From Aeromicrobium camelliae (lineage in GTDB: Bacteria > Actinomycetota > Actinomycetes > Propionibacteriales > Nocardioidaceae): a stretch of DNA of 64,000 nt. This document shows, one piece after another, positions 7,661 to 16,240 of this stretch. The stretch covers positions 1 to 64,000 of the forward strand of contig NZ_RQJX01000009.1 of NCBI RefSeq assembly GCF_003850045.1. The letters run 5' to 3'. Positions within the stretch are counted from its first letter, which is position 1. Each line of letters starts with the position of its first letter. A program made the position numbers and the translations under genes. The notes below the pieces were generated by a model. The model was not told where the DNA came from, did not search any database, and saw only the letters and a list, made by a program, of their open reading frames with translations.

Positions 7661-9040
7661 ATGGAACCCATTGAGCCGGTATTCGGTGCCAGGACTCTCC
7701 TGCTGATCGCTGCGGTCGCGGTGGCGCTGCTGCTCTTCCTCATCATGAAGGTGCGGCTGCACGCCTTCATCGCACTCGTGCTGGTCAGCCTCCTCACCGC
7801 GATCGCGGCAGGGATTCCGCTCGCAGACGTCCCGGCAGCGCTCACGTTCGGGTTCGCGGACACCCTGGGGTCGGTGGCGCTCCTCGTCGGCTTCGGCGTG
7901 ATGCTCGGCCGGCTGCTCGAGGTGACCGGCGGGGCGCAGGTGCTGGCCGACACGCTGATCAACCGGTTCGGGGAGAAGCGCGCTCCGTTCGCGCTCGGCG
8001 TGGCCGCGCTGATCTTCGGTCTGCCGATCTTCTTCGACGCCGGCCTCGTCATCTTCCTGCCCATCATCCTGACCGTGGCGCGGCGATTCGGCGGCTCGGT
8101 CCTCTACTACGCGTTGCCGGCGGCGGGCGCTTTCGCCGCGATGCACGCCCTGGTCCCGCCGCATCCGGGGCCGGTCGCGGCGGGGACGTCCCTCGGCGGC
8201 GATATCGGCCTCATCCTCGTCATCAACCTGCCCATCGCGATCATCGCCTGGTACGTCGGTGTGTACCTCGTGTCGAAAGTCCTCGGTCGGCGGATCGACG
8301 TGGCCGTGACGGACCTGTTGTTCGGTCCGGTGAACGGCGGCGGGACCGCGACCAAAGTCGCGGCACCGAGCTTCGCCGTCGTGCTCGGTCTGCTGCTGAT
8401 CCCGCTCGTGCTGATCGGCATCAACACGGTGCTGACCACCCTGATCGCGGCCGGGAACCTCGAGGAGAGCACCGTCGCCGACGCGTTCATCCTGCTCGGC
8501 AACACCCCGGTGGCGCTGCTGATCGCCCTGCTGGCGGCGATCGTCCTGCTCGGCACGCGCGGACGGACGCTGAACGACACGATGTCGTTGCTGGACGAGT
8601 CGCTCGGCCCGATCTGCTCGATCATCCTCATCACCGGCGCGGGCGGCATGTTCGGCGGGGTGCTCGAACTCAGCGGCATCGGCGCCGCCCTGACCTCCTC
8701 CCTGTCGGGGGTCGGCATCCCCCTCCTGCTGCAGGCTTTCGTCATCTCGACGGCTCTCCGCGTCGCCCAGGGCTCGGCGACGGTTGCCTTGACGACGACC
8801 GCAGGGCTCATCGCCAGCCAGGCCGGCGAGCTCGGTGACGTGCAGATCGCACTGCTGGTCACCGCGATCGCCGCCGGTGCCACCGTGCTCTCCCACGTCA
8901 ACGACTCGGGCTTCTGGCTCGTCAGCCGGTTCTTCGGCATGGACGTGAAGACGACGCTGAAGACGTGGACGGTCATGGAGACCACGCTGGGTGTCACGGC
9001 CTTCGTCGTGGCCGCCATGGTGTGGCCTCTCGTCAGCTGA
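7661..9040 (+). CDS. GntP-family gluconate/organic acid permease
   Basis: This 459-residue integral membrane protein is almost continuously hydrophobic, with about 12 transmembrane segments. It matches the GntP family of proton symporters for gluconate and related hydroxy acids. The loop ALVPPHPGPVAAG (about residues 165-177), GLPIFFDAGLVIFLPI and the late SHVNDSGFW motif are typical of the family. ATG codons at 7658 and 7661 follow a TTG; GGAG ends at 7654, so 7661 has the better spacing. No gluconate kinase or sugar-acid catabolic gene is adjacent, so the true substrate is uncertain. Confidence 0.9.
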   Translation: MEPIEPVFGARTLLLIAAVAVALLLFLIMKVRLHAFIALVLVSLLTAIAAGIPLADVPAALTFGFADTLGSVALLVGFGVMLGRLLEVTGGAQVLADTLINRFGEKRAPFALGVAALIFGLPIFFDAGLVIFLPIILTVARRFGGSVLYYALPAAGAFAAMHALVPPHPGPVAAGTSLGGDIGLILVINLPIAIIAWYVGVYLVSKVLGRRIDVAVTDLLFGPVNGGGTATKVAAPSFAVVLGLLLIPLVLIGINTVLTTLIAAGNLEESTVADAFILLGNTPVALLIALLAAIVLLGTRGRTLNDTMSLLDESLGPICSIILITGAGGMFGGVLELSGIGAALTSSLSGVGIPLLLQAFVISTALRVAQGSATVALTTTAGLIASQAGELGDVQIALLVTAIAAGATVLSHVNDSGFWLVSRFFGMDVKTTLKTWTVMETTLGVTAFVVAAMVWPLVS

Positions 9041-9107
9041 TCGACAGCGTCTCACCTGACGACCCACTGCGGCCGTCGGCCCGCGCCGGGCGTGCCAGAC
9101 TGGGCAG

Positions 9108-9671
9108 GTGAGCGCCCCCGTCGAAGTTCCCGATCTCGTCGCCCGCACTCTCGATCTGTCGCGGCGGCGCGGCTTCATCACGTCGACACGCCACGAGACC
9201 GGTCGACTGCTCGCGACGCTCGCCGCGTCTCGCGAAGGGACGCTGGCCGAGCTCGGGACCGGATGCGGCGTCGGGTCGGCATGGCTGCACAGCGGCGCCC
9301 CGAAGGAAGCGCGCATCGTCACCGCCGAACTCGACCCCGAGCTGGCGAAGGACGTTCAGGAGATCTTCGCAAGCGCCGAGAACGTCACCGTCCTCGCCGG
9401 CGACTGGTCGGCCCTTGAGCAGTACGCCCCGTTCTCGCTGCTGTTCGTCGACGTGCGCGACGTGATGGCCGATATGGACGTGCTTGCCGGTCTGCTCGCA
9501 CCGGGCGGCATCGCCGTGCTCGACGACTTCGTGCCCTCGAGCTTCTGGCCGCCGATCGTCGACGGTCAGGTCGACACGGTGCGCGAGCAATGGCTGACCG
9601 ACGAGCGCTTCGTCGCCGTCGAGATGCTCATCGACCCCGACGCCAGCCTCATCATCGCCACGCGGCGCTGA
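9108..9671 (+). CDS. class I SAM-dependent methyltransferase
   Basis: This 187-residue protein has the Rossmann-type SAM-binding motif LGTGCGVGSAWL (about residues 49-60), an acidic residue ending strand 2 (TAELDPEL), then LLFVDVRD and a post-motif GGIAVLDDF. It resembles short O-methyltransferase-type enzymes. The substrate cannot be told from sequence. The start is GTG at 9108. It is transcribed towards the glycosyltransferase-like gene, with only 6 nt between the two stop codons. Confidence 0.8.
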   Translation: MSAPVEVPDLVARTLDLSRRRGFITSTRHETGRLLATLAASREGTLAELGTGCGVGSAWLHSGAPKEARIVTAELDPELAKDVQEIFASAENVTVLAGDWSALEQYAPFSLLFVDVRDVMADMDVLAGLLAPGGIAVLDDFVPSSFWPPIVDGQVDTVREQWLTDERFVAVEMLIDPDASLIIATRR

Positions 9672-9677
9672 GCCGCG

Positions 9678-10940
9678 TCAGCGCCGGAGGAGGCGCCGCG
9701 CCACCGCAGCGAGCGGTGCCACGATGCGACGCCCGACGCGGAAACTCCACGAGCTTCGGAGCTGCTCCAGTTCCGATCGCTGCACAGCGTGGTCGGCCTC
9801 CAACTCCTCGATGCGCCGCCGCGCTGCCTCGAGCTCCGTCGACAGTCGCGACCGGTCCGCATCCGCATTCCGCAGGTGGCCCCAATGCTGGTAGGCGCGG
9901 CTGGCGAAATGCTGAGCACTCGCACTCGCGCACACCAGACTGGTTTCCAGCGGTGCCCCGCGGTGGTCGCCGTCTGCGAGGAGCATCACCCGGTCGACAA
10001 CGTGGTCGAGAGAGTAGGTCCGTCGAAACTCCTCGAGCCGCTCAGCGTGAAAACGAGAAGCATCGGAGTAATTCGCGAGGATGTCTTCGACGAGTTCTTC
10101 AGGACCGAGTTGCCATCCGCCACGGCCGGAGAAGTTCCGGTGCTGGGCGGAATCGAAATTCTCGGCGGAGAGATAGCCGTAGCCGCCGAAGTGGTCATAG
10201 ACGTACACCGGGACTCCGGCCACGAGGCAGTACTGCACGGTCTTCCCGATCGTGATGACCAGGTCAGCGCCGGCGAGATGCGCCGGGCTGACGAGCTCGT
10301 ACGTGTCGCCGCTAGAACCGAAATGACGCACCCGGCACCCTCGTTCCCGCAGAACGTCGGCCGCCTTCTCCACCTCGCCGACGGCGTGGTTCGAGACGAT
10401 GACGATGTCGCGAGGGGCGGCAGGAGCGCTTCCGCGCCGTACGCCGCGCCACTCGACGGGCGCCGGATTCGGATACAGCGCGGTCGGCGGAACGTTCGCG
10501 TAGTAGGGCAGGAGCTTCTCGCGGGTCATCGGAGAGATGAACAACGACAGGGAGGCCAGCCGTTCTTCGAGCCCCCACATGTAGGGATGCTCATCGGGGG
10601 CGTACTCGATCGCGGACATGTGGTGGAAGATGAACCGCGGTCGATCGGTCGGCGACATCTCACCGAGCTGACGGATCCAGGACTCGGGCAGCACTTGGCT
10701 GTGCACCCAGACGATCTCGAAATCGTCGATTTCCAGTGCGTTTTCGTCGCTTTCGAGGGTGATGCCACGATCGAGAAACAACGATTTCAGCGGATCGTCG
10801 ATAAACGACGCATACACCGTGACGTGCGCCTGACGTTCGGTCAGATGTGTGGCGAGCTCGAGCGCAGCGACCGTCGATCCCATAATGCGATGGATCATCG
10901 TGTGCGTGATGAGGAGCTTCCGCCCGGCGAGTTCGACCAT
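9678..10940 (-). CDS. glycosyltransferase-like protein with C-terminal coiled coil
   Basis: This 420-residue protein looks like a GT-B fold glycosyltransferase: two Rossmann-like halves, the second carrying IVIVSNHAVGEVEKAADVLRER (about 193-214) and a GKTVQYCLVAGVPVYVYDHFGGYGY segment like the donor-binding half of GT4 enzymes. Residues about 355-400 form a predicted coiled coil. The end (SWSFRVGRRIVAPL..ARRLLRR) is a basic amphipathic helix of the kind found on cell-surface polysaccharide glycosyltransferases at the membrane. No other envelope genes are nearby, so this is an isolated gene. The ATG at 10940 has GGAAGG just upstream. Substrate unknown. Confidence 0.72.
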   Translation of the reverse strand: MVELAGRKLLITHTMIHRIMGSTVAALELATHLTERQAHVTVYASFIDDPLKSLFLDRGITLESDENALEIDDFEIVWVHSQVLPESWIRQLGEMSPTDRPRFIFHHMSAIEYAPDEHPYMWGLEERLASLSLFISPMTREKLLPYYANVPPTALYPNPAPVEWRGVRRGSAPAAPRDIVIVSNHAVGEVEKAADVLRERGCRVRHFGSSGDTYELVSPAHLAGADLVITIGKTVQYCLVAGVPVYVYDHFGGYGYLSAENFDSAQHRNFSGRGGWQLGPEELVEDILANYSDASRFHAERLEEFRRTYSLDHVVDRVMLLADGDHRGAPLETSLVCASASAQHFASRAYQHWGHLRNADADRSRLSTELEAARRRIEELEADHAVQRSELEQLRSSWSFRVGRRIVAPLAAVARRLLRR

Positions 10941-11035
10941 GGACCTTCCAGATAACTACGCGAGATGAGTTTCATGTCGCCAGCGGAAGGCGACGCACAG
11001 GACGCCAGGCATGAAATGCCCGCGAGCAAACCCCG

Positions 11036-11671
11036 CTAAAGTACCGCATCCCGCCAGGCCGTGTCCCAGAATCGCCACTCGTAACGCACGGCGCGTGCGT
11101 ACGCCTCCCGCATCGCCGGCACTGAGGAAGGATCGCCCGCAGCCCAACGGTCGGCGAGCGCTTCGCAGCGACGGCTGGCGTCGGCGAAGGACGGGTCGGC
11201 ATAGGTCTCGATCCAGTCCCGGTACGGATGATCATCCCGCTGCCGCTCCTGGAGGCGGCGACCCACCTCGGCGTACACCGTGAAGCACGGCAGGACGGCG
11301 GCGAGGCCCACCGCAGCGGACGCGCTCGTGGCGCGCGACCACAAGAAGCCTGTGTAGGCGTCGCAGGTCGGGCTCGGCGTCGAGGACGCGATCGCGTCCC
11401 CGAGGCGCCCCTCGTGCAGGGCGCGCTCGGCGACTGCGGCGCCGGCAGCGAACTCGGCCAGGACTCCGACATCGGCGATGACCGGGGCCTTCGCGGCCAG
11501 GAGCGAAAGCACCCGCGCGTACCGGTCGAGGTAGTGCGCGTCGTCGCACAGGTAGCGTTCGAAGGTCGCCCACGGAAGTGTGCCGTCGGCGAGCCCCCGG
11601 ACGAACGGATGCTCGAGGATGCGAGTGATGTCGTCCCCGGCGTCTGCCCAGGCCTGCTCGGCGAAGGTCAT
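11036..11671 (-). CDS. tenA: TenA-family thiaminase II / aminopyrimidine hydrolase
   Basis: TenA hydrolyses aminomethyl- or formamidopyrimidine degradation products so that HMP can be salvaged for thiamine synthesis. The 211-residue protein has the family pattern: an N-terminal helix ending HPFVRGLADGTLP, YLCDDAHYLDRYARVL, PSPTCDAYTGFL, and the active-site cysteine in LPCFTVYAEVG (about residue 134). The C terminus YEWRFWDTAW carries the conserved Glu and aromatic residues. It is the last gene of thiM-thiE-thiD-tenA and overlaps thiD by 4 nt, so it falls under the upstream TPP riboswitch. Confidence 0.93.
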   Translation of the reverse strand: MTFAEQAWADAGDDITRILEHPFVRGLADGTLPWATFERYLCDDAHYLDRYARVLSLLAAKAPVIADVGVLAEFAAGAAVAERALHEGRLGDAIASSTPSPTCDAYTGFLWSRATSASAAVGLAAVLPCFTVYAEVGRRLQERQRDDHPYRDWIETYADPSFADASRRCEALADRWAAGDPSSVPAMREAYARAVRYEWRFWDTAWRDAVL

Positions 11672-12483
11672 CGCTCGTTCCTCCGCTGGTCGACCAGGTG
11701 GTCCACGGGACCGTGTCCAGCACCGTACCGGCGATCGGCGCCGCCCACGAGGGCACGCTGCAGGTACCCGCGGGCCGACGCGACCGCCTCCTCCACCTCG
11801 TCACCGAGCGCCATGCGGGACGCGATCGCCGCCGACAGCGTGCATCCCGTCCCGTGTGTGTTCACCGACGCGATCCGCCGATGGACGAAGCGTTGCGTTC
11901 CGGCCGCCGACACGAGGACATCGATCACCTCATCGCCCTCCAGGTGTCCGCCCTTGACGAGCACGTGATCGGCGCCCTCGCCGAGCAGCGCCCGTCCGGC
12001 CGCTTCGAAGCCGTGCTCGTTCTCGACCGGCATCGACGTGAGCACCCGGGTCTCGGGCAGGTTCGGCGTCACCACCGTCGCCTTCGGCACGAGCACCGAT
12101 CGGATCGCATCCACCGCGGACTCCGGGATGAGCCGGTCCCCCGACGTCGCGACCATGACCGGGTCCAGCACCACGGCGATTTCCGAGCGTTCTGCGAGCC
12201 GGCGCCCGATCGCCTCGATGACGTCGGGATCGCCCAGCATGCCGATCTTGATGGCGCGCACGTCGAGATCTTCCAGCACCGCCCGCAGTTGCGCATCGAC
12301 GAAGTCGGCCGGGATGGGGTGGATGCCGGTGACCCCTCGAGTGTTCTGCGCGGTGAGCGCGGTGAGCACACTCGCCCCGTAGATCCCGAGGGCGCTCGCC
12401 GTCTTGAGGTCAGCTTGGATGCCGGCACCTCCCGACGGATCGGAGCCCGCGATCGTGAGCATGACGGGTTCGCGCGTGGTCAT
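11668..12483 (-). CDS. thiD: hydroxymethylpyrimidine / phosphomethylpyrimidine kinase
   Basis: ThiD phosphorylates HMP and then HMP-P to HMP-PP, the pyrimidine partner of thiamine synthesis. The 271-residue ribokinase-fold protein begins with TIAGSDPSGGAGIQADLKT (residues 10-28), the substrate and glycine-rich region. It ends with the anion-hole motif THGTGCTLSAAI, whose Asp/Cys position is Cys as in the ThiD family. The coding region overlaps thiE upstream and tenA downstream by 4 nt each, so expression is tightly coupled. Confidence 0.96.
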   Translation of the reverse strand: MTTREPVMLTIAGSDPSGGAGIQADLKTASALGIYGASVLTALTAQNTRGVTGIHPIPADFVDAQLRAVLEDLDVRAIKIGMLGDPDVIEAIGRRLAERSEIAVVLDPVMVATSGDRLIPESAVDAIRSVLVPKATVVTPNLPETRVLTSMPVENEHGFEAAGRALLGEGADHVLVKGGHLEGDEVIDVLVSAAGTQRFVHRRIASVNTHGTGCTLSAAIASRMALGDEVEEAVASARGYLQRALVGGADRRYGAGHGPVDHLVDQRRNER

Positions 12484-13094
12484 CGCTGCTCCCGCCCTTC
12501 ACGGACCGCCGCGACGAGGTCCGCTGCGGCTGAGCGCGGATCGCCCGCACGCGTGATCGCGGTGACGACGGCGACGGCGTCCGCGCCCGCTGCGACGACC
12601 TCGAAGGCGCGGGCCGCGTCGATGCCCCCGATGGCGACGACCGGCCGGTCCGTACGTCGCGCGACGGCCCGGACGCCGTCGACGCCGAGTGGCGGCTGAT
12701 GGTCGGGTTTCGTCCTCGTCGCCCACACGGGGCTCACCGCCACGTAGTCGCACGCCGCGACCTCCTCGACCTCGTCGAGCTGAACCGGGTCGTTGACCGA
12801 CCACCCCACGATCGCTCGCGGTCCGAGCACGCGCCGGGCCTGCGAGGGTGGCAGGTCGTCGACCCCCACGTGGATGCCGTCCGCGCGCACCGCTGCGTCG
12901 AGGTCATCGTTCACGACGATCGGCACAGTGGCGTGGCGTCGCAGGTCGTGGACGGCGTCGATCAAGGATGCGGTGTCGGCGGTCTTGTCGCGCACCTGGA
13001 CGAGGTCGACCCCGCCCGCGACGGCCTCGGCGACGATCGTCCCAAGATCGGCGAGCGGTTCGGTCACCAGGTAGACGCCGTGGTGGAACGTCAT
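12480..13094 (-). CDS. thiE: thiamine-phosphate synthase
   Basis: ThiE joins HMP-PP and thiazole phosphate to give thiamine phosphate. The 204-residue TIM barrel shows LVQVRDKTAD (Arg/Lys for pyrophosphate), VNDDLDAAVRADGIHVGVDDLP (metal-binding Asp), YVAVSPVWATRTKPD and VAIGGI. The frame is open further upstream, but the ATG at 13094 overlaps the thiM stop in the usual ATGA form and gives the normal family length. It is the second gene of the thiamine operon. Confidence 0.95.
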   Translation of the reverse strand: MTFHHGVYLVTEPLADLGTIVAEAVAGGVDLVQVRDKTADTASLIDAVHDLRRHATVPIVVNDDLDAAVRADGIHVGVDDLPPSQARRVLGPRAIVGWSVNDPVQLDEVEEVAACDYVAVSPVWATRTKPDHQPPLGVDGVRAVARRTDRPVVAIGGIDAARAFEVVAAGADAVAVVTAITRAGDPRSAAADLVAAVREGREQR

Positions 13095-13891
13095 CGCAGC
13101 ACCACGTCCCTCAGGTCCTCGGGCCGTTGCGCCCACAGGGCGTCGAGCAGCGCGGGACGCAGCGTGCCCGGCCCCTGCGCGGAGCGGCCGGCGCGTTCGC
13201 CCGCGTTCGCGAGCATGGCCATCGCCGCAACCGCTCCCAGCAGCGGCGTCGGAGCCACGGCAGCGGCCCCGCCCACGAGCGCCGTCGCCGCGCATCCGAG
13301 CGCGGAGATGAGCGGCATCCGCGGGTCGCCGCCGTCGACGATCACCGTGGTGACACTGTCAGTGACGACATCCGAGGCTCCGCTCACCACCACGACACTC
13401 CCGGTCGCCGAGGCGAGCGCCTGCGCCTGCTCGACGACGGCCGTGGAGTCGTGCGTGCTGTCCACGCCACGTCCGGCGCCCTGAGCGGTGGCGAGCGCGA
13501 CGATCTCGCTCGCGTTCGCCCGGATGACGGCGGGCCGGTGGGTCAGCAGCGCGTTCGTCGTCTCACGTCGGTACGCCGTAGCGCCGACCGCCACAGGGTC
13601 GAGCACCCACGGGATGCCGCGCTCCGCAGCGACGCTCGCGGCCTCGTGCATGCCGGTGACCCACGGTGGGCTGAGCGTGCCGATGTTGACGACGACGGCG
13701 GAGGCGAGTCTCGCCATCTCGGCGGCCTCGCGCTCGTCGTGCACCATCGCCGGCGAGGCATGCGCCGCGTTGAGCACGTTGGCGGCCAGATCCATCGAGA
13801 CGTAGTTCGTGATGCACTGCACCAACGGCGTCTGCTCGTGGAGGCGGTGGACGGTGTCGACGACGTGGTCGACGGAAATATCCGCGGACAT
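13091..13891 (-). CDS. thiM: hydroxyethylthiazole kinase
   Basis: ThiM phosphorylates 4-methyl-5-(2-hydroxyethyl)thiazole for thiamine salvage. The 266-residue ribokinase-like protein has TPLVQCITNYVSMDLAANVL at residues 21-40, PAMVHDEREAAEMA, WVLDPVAVGAT, IRANASEI and the late SALGCAATAL segment holding the catalytic cysteine. The ATG at 13891 is preceded by AAGGGAG at 5 nt; that ribosome binding site is also the 3' strand of the TPP riboswitch. With thiE, thiD and tenA it forms a salvage-oriented operon; thiC and thiG are not here. Confidence 0.95.
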   Translation of the reverse strand: MSADISVDHVVDTVHRLHEQTPLVQCITNYVSMDLAANVLNAAHASPAMVHDEREAAEMARLASAVVVNIGTLSPPWVTGMHEAASVAAERGIPWVLDPVAVGATAYRRETTNALLTHRPAVIRANASEIVALATAQGAGRGVDSTHDSTAVVEQAQALASATGSVVVVSGASDVVTDSVTTVIVDGGDPRMPLISALGCAATALVGGAAAVAPTPLLGAVAAMAMLANAGERAGRSAQGPGTLRPALLDALWAQRPEDLRDVVLR

Positions 13892-13895
13892 GTGG

Positions 13896-13970
13896 GCTCC
13901 CTTGCGCCGGTACTAACCGGATCAGGTTCGGCGGGTGTGATCTCAGCCCTTCGCGGGCACCCCGGCCAAT
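13896..13970 (-). ncRNA. TPP riboswitch (THI box)
   Basis: On the minus strand, directly before thiM, the sequence contains the conserved THI-box core: GGGGTGCCC, then GGGCTGAGATCACACCC, then GAACCTGATCCGGTTAGTACCGGCG, then AAGGGAG. The CTGAGA and ACCTGATC..GTTAGTACCGGCG elements form the pyrimidine and pyrophosphate sensing arms of the TPP aptamer. The 3' end of the aptamer contains the ribosome binding site of thiM and there is no T-run. Control is therefore most likely by hiding the ribosome binding site when TPP is bound. Confidence 0.95.
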
Positions 13971-14044
13971 GTTCAGTTGACGCCCCGACCGTACCACCCA
14001 TGCCAGGTACCCCCGGCGCCCCGGAACGCCGCCGCTCGCAAAAT

Positions 14045-14097
14045 GTGGCCGGTTGTGGCCCATTTTCGGCACCGAAACCGGCCACAAGTGGCCACAA
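14045..14097. repeat. nested inverted repeat, possible operator or cruciform
   Basis: A symmetric block lies between the thiM riboswitch and the lipoprotein gene. Outer and inner GTGGCC arms (14045-14050 and 14055-14060) are mirrored by GGCCAC arms (14080-14085 and 14090-14095) around a perfect TTTCGG-CA-CCGAAA palindrome (14064-14077). The arms repeat every 10 nt, about one helical turn, as expected for two protein dimers side by side. There is no T-run. The remaining intergenic DNA on either side (13971-14271) shows nothing else I can name. Confidence 0.6.
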
Positions 14098-14271
14098 GTT
14101 GGGAGCGGAGCGGCGAGCGTTCCACCTGTTGAGACCGCCGGCACGGTTCGAGGCTCGCTGTCGGCGGGCGACCGCTTCTCGGGTGGCGGAGTCCGTCCAC
14201 AGGGTGAGCGCGGGATGCTGACAAACGGACGGAGGCGCGTTACTTTCGTGGGCACGACGACGGGGGTGACG

Positions 14272-14772
14272 ATGATCCGACGACTCGCGACTGCGATGGC
14301 CGTGACTTCTCTCCTACTGGCCGGGTGCTCGAGTTCGCCCTCTGAGGAGAAGCCGTCTCCGACCGCCACAGACTCCCCCACCGACGCGCCGCCGACGATG
14401 CCCGAACTCGCCCTCGACGACTCCCCCGCCGGCGCCGAAGCCTTCGTCCGTCACTGGATCGGAGTTTTCAACGCCTCAGCGCGACATGGAAATCAGGAAT
14501 GGCTTGGGGCCACGTCATCGCCTGACTGTTCGCCCTGCAGCAGCTACGCACGCGAGTTCAAGAGGCTTGCCGCCGAAGGCAAGTCTCCGACGAGCGACAT
14601 TTGGACGCTAAGAGAGGACCAACTCGAGACGTTTGAGGACCAGTCGCGGATAGCGGTCCGTGCGGCTGTTGACGTCAGGGAAGGTGCCTCCACAAACAGC
14701 TACCTCTTCGTCTTCTACGTGGGCGAGGAAGGTCCTCGACGAATGCTGGACATCACGATGGAGCCGCAATGA
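14272..14772 (+). CDS. secreted lipoprotein, DUF6318-like
   Basis: This 166-residue protein starts with a lipoprotein signal peptide: MIRRL, a hydrophobic stretch, then LLLAGC (lipobox Cys about residue 19) and a Ser/Pro-rich linker. The mature domain has AFVRHWIGVFNASARHGN, a CSPC pair (about residues 86-89) and a beta-rich end. This layout resembles DUF6318 lipoproteins of actinobacteria; I recognise the pattern but cannot confirm the family. Function unknown. The ATG at 14272 is used; a GTG at 14266 is an alternative. It overlaps the next gene by 4 nt, so the two exported proteins are cotranslated. Confidence 0.78.
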   Translation: MIRRLATAMAVTSLLLAGCSSSPSEEKPSPTATDSPTDAPPTMPELALDDSPAGAEAFVRHWIGVFNASARHGNQEWLGATSSPDCSPCSSYAREFKRLAAEGKSPTSDIWTLREDQLETFEDQSRIAVRAAVDVREGASTNSYLFVFYVGEEGPRRMLDITMEPQ

Positions 14773-15527
14773 AACCAGTCGCCGCGATTGTCGGCAGTGT
14801 GCTGTTGACGGTGCCGACGTCGATCGACGTGGTGCCCGATTCCTTAGCTCCACGACTACACGTACGAGCCGAACGTTTCATTCCCCCGGCCCACCCCTCC
14901 GCCCCTCGCCCTGTCTCCCCTGCCCCGGCGAACCGGCCGGTGCTCGATCCCGTCGCACGCCAGCGCGCGTTGATCGAGGAGACGCTCAGAGCCGTCTGCC
15001 CGATCAGGACCTCCATCGTCGGCGTGCCGTGCATCTTCGCTCCAGAGCAGCCCGCCACGGCAGTCGCCGCGCCCGCGGCTCCCGTCGCACCGAGCGAGGG
15101 CGACGTCCTGCGCGCCGTCCGCGAACTCGGGCTCCCGTCGCTTCGCGTCCACATCGAACCGGCGACCACCACCCTCGTGAACGTTCCCACCAACCTGTAC
15201 GCCGAGCCCGAACCGTTCGAACGGACGCTGGACCTGCTCGGCACTCCGGTCCGGGTCCGGGCGACACCGTCGTCGTTCACGTGGCATCACGGCGACGGAA
15301 CCTCACAGCGCACCACCTCCGCAGGTCGCCCGTATCCCCACCTGGACGTCACCCATCGCTACCAAGGACCCGCCGAGGCGCTCGAGGTGCGGGTGGACGT
15401 GATCTACGTCGTCGAGTACGCCGTCGGCGACGAGCCCTGGCAGCCACTCGACGCCGTGATCACCGCCGAGGGCGCGCCCTCGGCCCTCACGGTGCGCGAA
15501 GCGGCCCCGGTGCTCGTTCAGCCGTGA
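14769..15527 (+). CDS. exported hypothetical protein with PKD-like domain
   Basis: This 252-residue protein has a weak N-terminal hydrophobic segment (residues 3-16), a Pro/Ala-rich linker, and a C-terminal segment SFTWHHGDGTS...HLDVTHRYQ. That spacing of W..GDG and H.Y is typical of PKD-type beta-sandwich domains. Such tandem lipoprotein/PKD-like pairs occur in actinobacteria without known function. Its last 41 nt overlap the 3' end of the convergent yczE-like gene. Confidence 0.7.
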   Translation: MKPVAAIVGSVLLTVPTSIDVVPDSLAPRLHVRAERFIPPAHPSAPRPVSPAPANRPVLDPVARQRALIEETLRAVCPIRTSIVGVPCIFAPEQPATAVAAPAAPVAPSEGDVLRAVRELGLPSLRVHIEPATTTLVNVPTNLYAEPEPFERTLDLLGTPVRVRATPSSFTWHHGDGTSQRTTSAGRPYPHLDVTHRYQGPAEALEVRVDVIYVVEYAVGDEPWQPLDAVITAEGAPSALTVREAAPVLVQP

Positions 15528-16113
15528 CAGGCGGCGCGGATCCGGACCAGCGCAGCGATCGCAAGAACCGCTGCGCCAAAGGTCCGACCGCGAGCGCGTA
15601 GGCGACAGTTCCGATCCCGACGGTCCCGCCGAGGACCCAGCCCAGGGCCAGGACGGAGAGTTCGAGGCAGGTCCGTACGACTCGCACGCTTCGTCCGGTC
15701 CGCGCGACCAGCGCCACCCAGAGCCCGTCGCGCGGTCCGGGTCCGAGATCGGCACTCACGTAGAGCGCACCAGCGAATGCGTTGCCGACCACGCCGCCTG
15801 CCAGCAGCACCGCCGAGGGAAGCAACGTCCCCGGCTCCGGCAGCATCGCCAGCGTGACGTCGACGGCAACGCCGATGACGAGGACGTTGAGCACTGTCCC
15901 GACGCCCGGACGTTGTCGCAGCGGGATCCACGCCAGCAGGACGAGGACGCCCACCACCGCGGTCACGACCCCGAAGGACACCGGCACGTGGTGCGTGATG
16001 CCCTCGTGGAGCACGTCCCAGGGATTCAGGCCCAGCCCGGCGCGGACCATCATCGCCATGGTGGCCCCGTACAGCCAGAGGCCGATGAGCAGCCTCAGCA
16101 GCCGGCCGGTCAC
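15487..16113 (-). CDS. YczE-type integral membrane protein
   Basis: This 208-residue hydrophobic protein has about five or six transmembrane segments. Its opening RLLIGLWLYGATMAMMVRAGLGLNPWDVLHEGI and later SADLGPGPRDGLWVAL match the YczE family of membrane proteins. In Bacillus and many actinobacteria these genes sit beside a MocR-type regulator (YczR), as here. Function is not established; transport is plausible. The 3' end overlaps the convergent gene by 41 nt, and the ATG overlaps the stop of the small upstream membrane protein by 4 nt. Confidence 0.85.
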   Translation of the reverse strand: MTGRLLRLLIGLWLYGATMAMMVRAGLGLNPWDVLHEGITHHVPVSFGVVTAVVGVLVLLAWIPLRQRPGVGTVLNVLVIGVAVDVTLAMLPEPGTLLPSAVLLAGGVVGNAFAGALYVSADLGPGPRDGLWVALVARTGRSVRVVRTCLELSVLALGWVLGGTVGIGTVAYALAVGPLAQRFLRSLRWSGSAPPVTAERAPGPLRAP

Positions 16114-16223
16114 GGACGGCGCCCGCGGGTCGGCTGACGGCGGTACCCATCAAGCACGATGGCCCGTAACGTCGCGAGAACGCCGACGACCGCAATGCCA
16201 ATCAAGAGGATCACCCAGAACAT
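16110..16223 (-). CDS. small single-pass membrane protein, 37 aa
   Basis: A short ORF encodes one hydrophobic helix (MFWVILLIGIAVVGVLATL) followed by a basic tail. Its stop overlaps the ATG of the yczE-like gene in the ATGA arrangement, strong evidence that it is translated. An in-frame ATG at 16259 would add 12 polar residues, but that region contains the MocR operator repeats, so the ATG at 16223 is preferred. The basic C terminus predicts a cytoplasmic tail. It probably forms a pair with the YczE-type protein. Confidence 0.65.
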   Translation of the reverse strand: MFWVILLIGIAVVGVLATLRAIVLDGYRRQPTRGRRP

Positions 16224-16240
16224 ACGATCACTGTGTCCCG

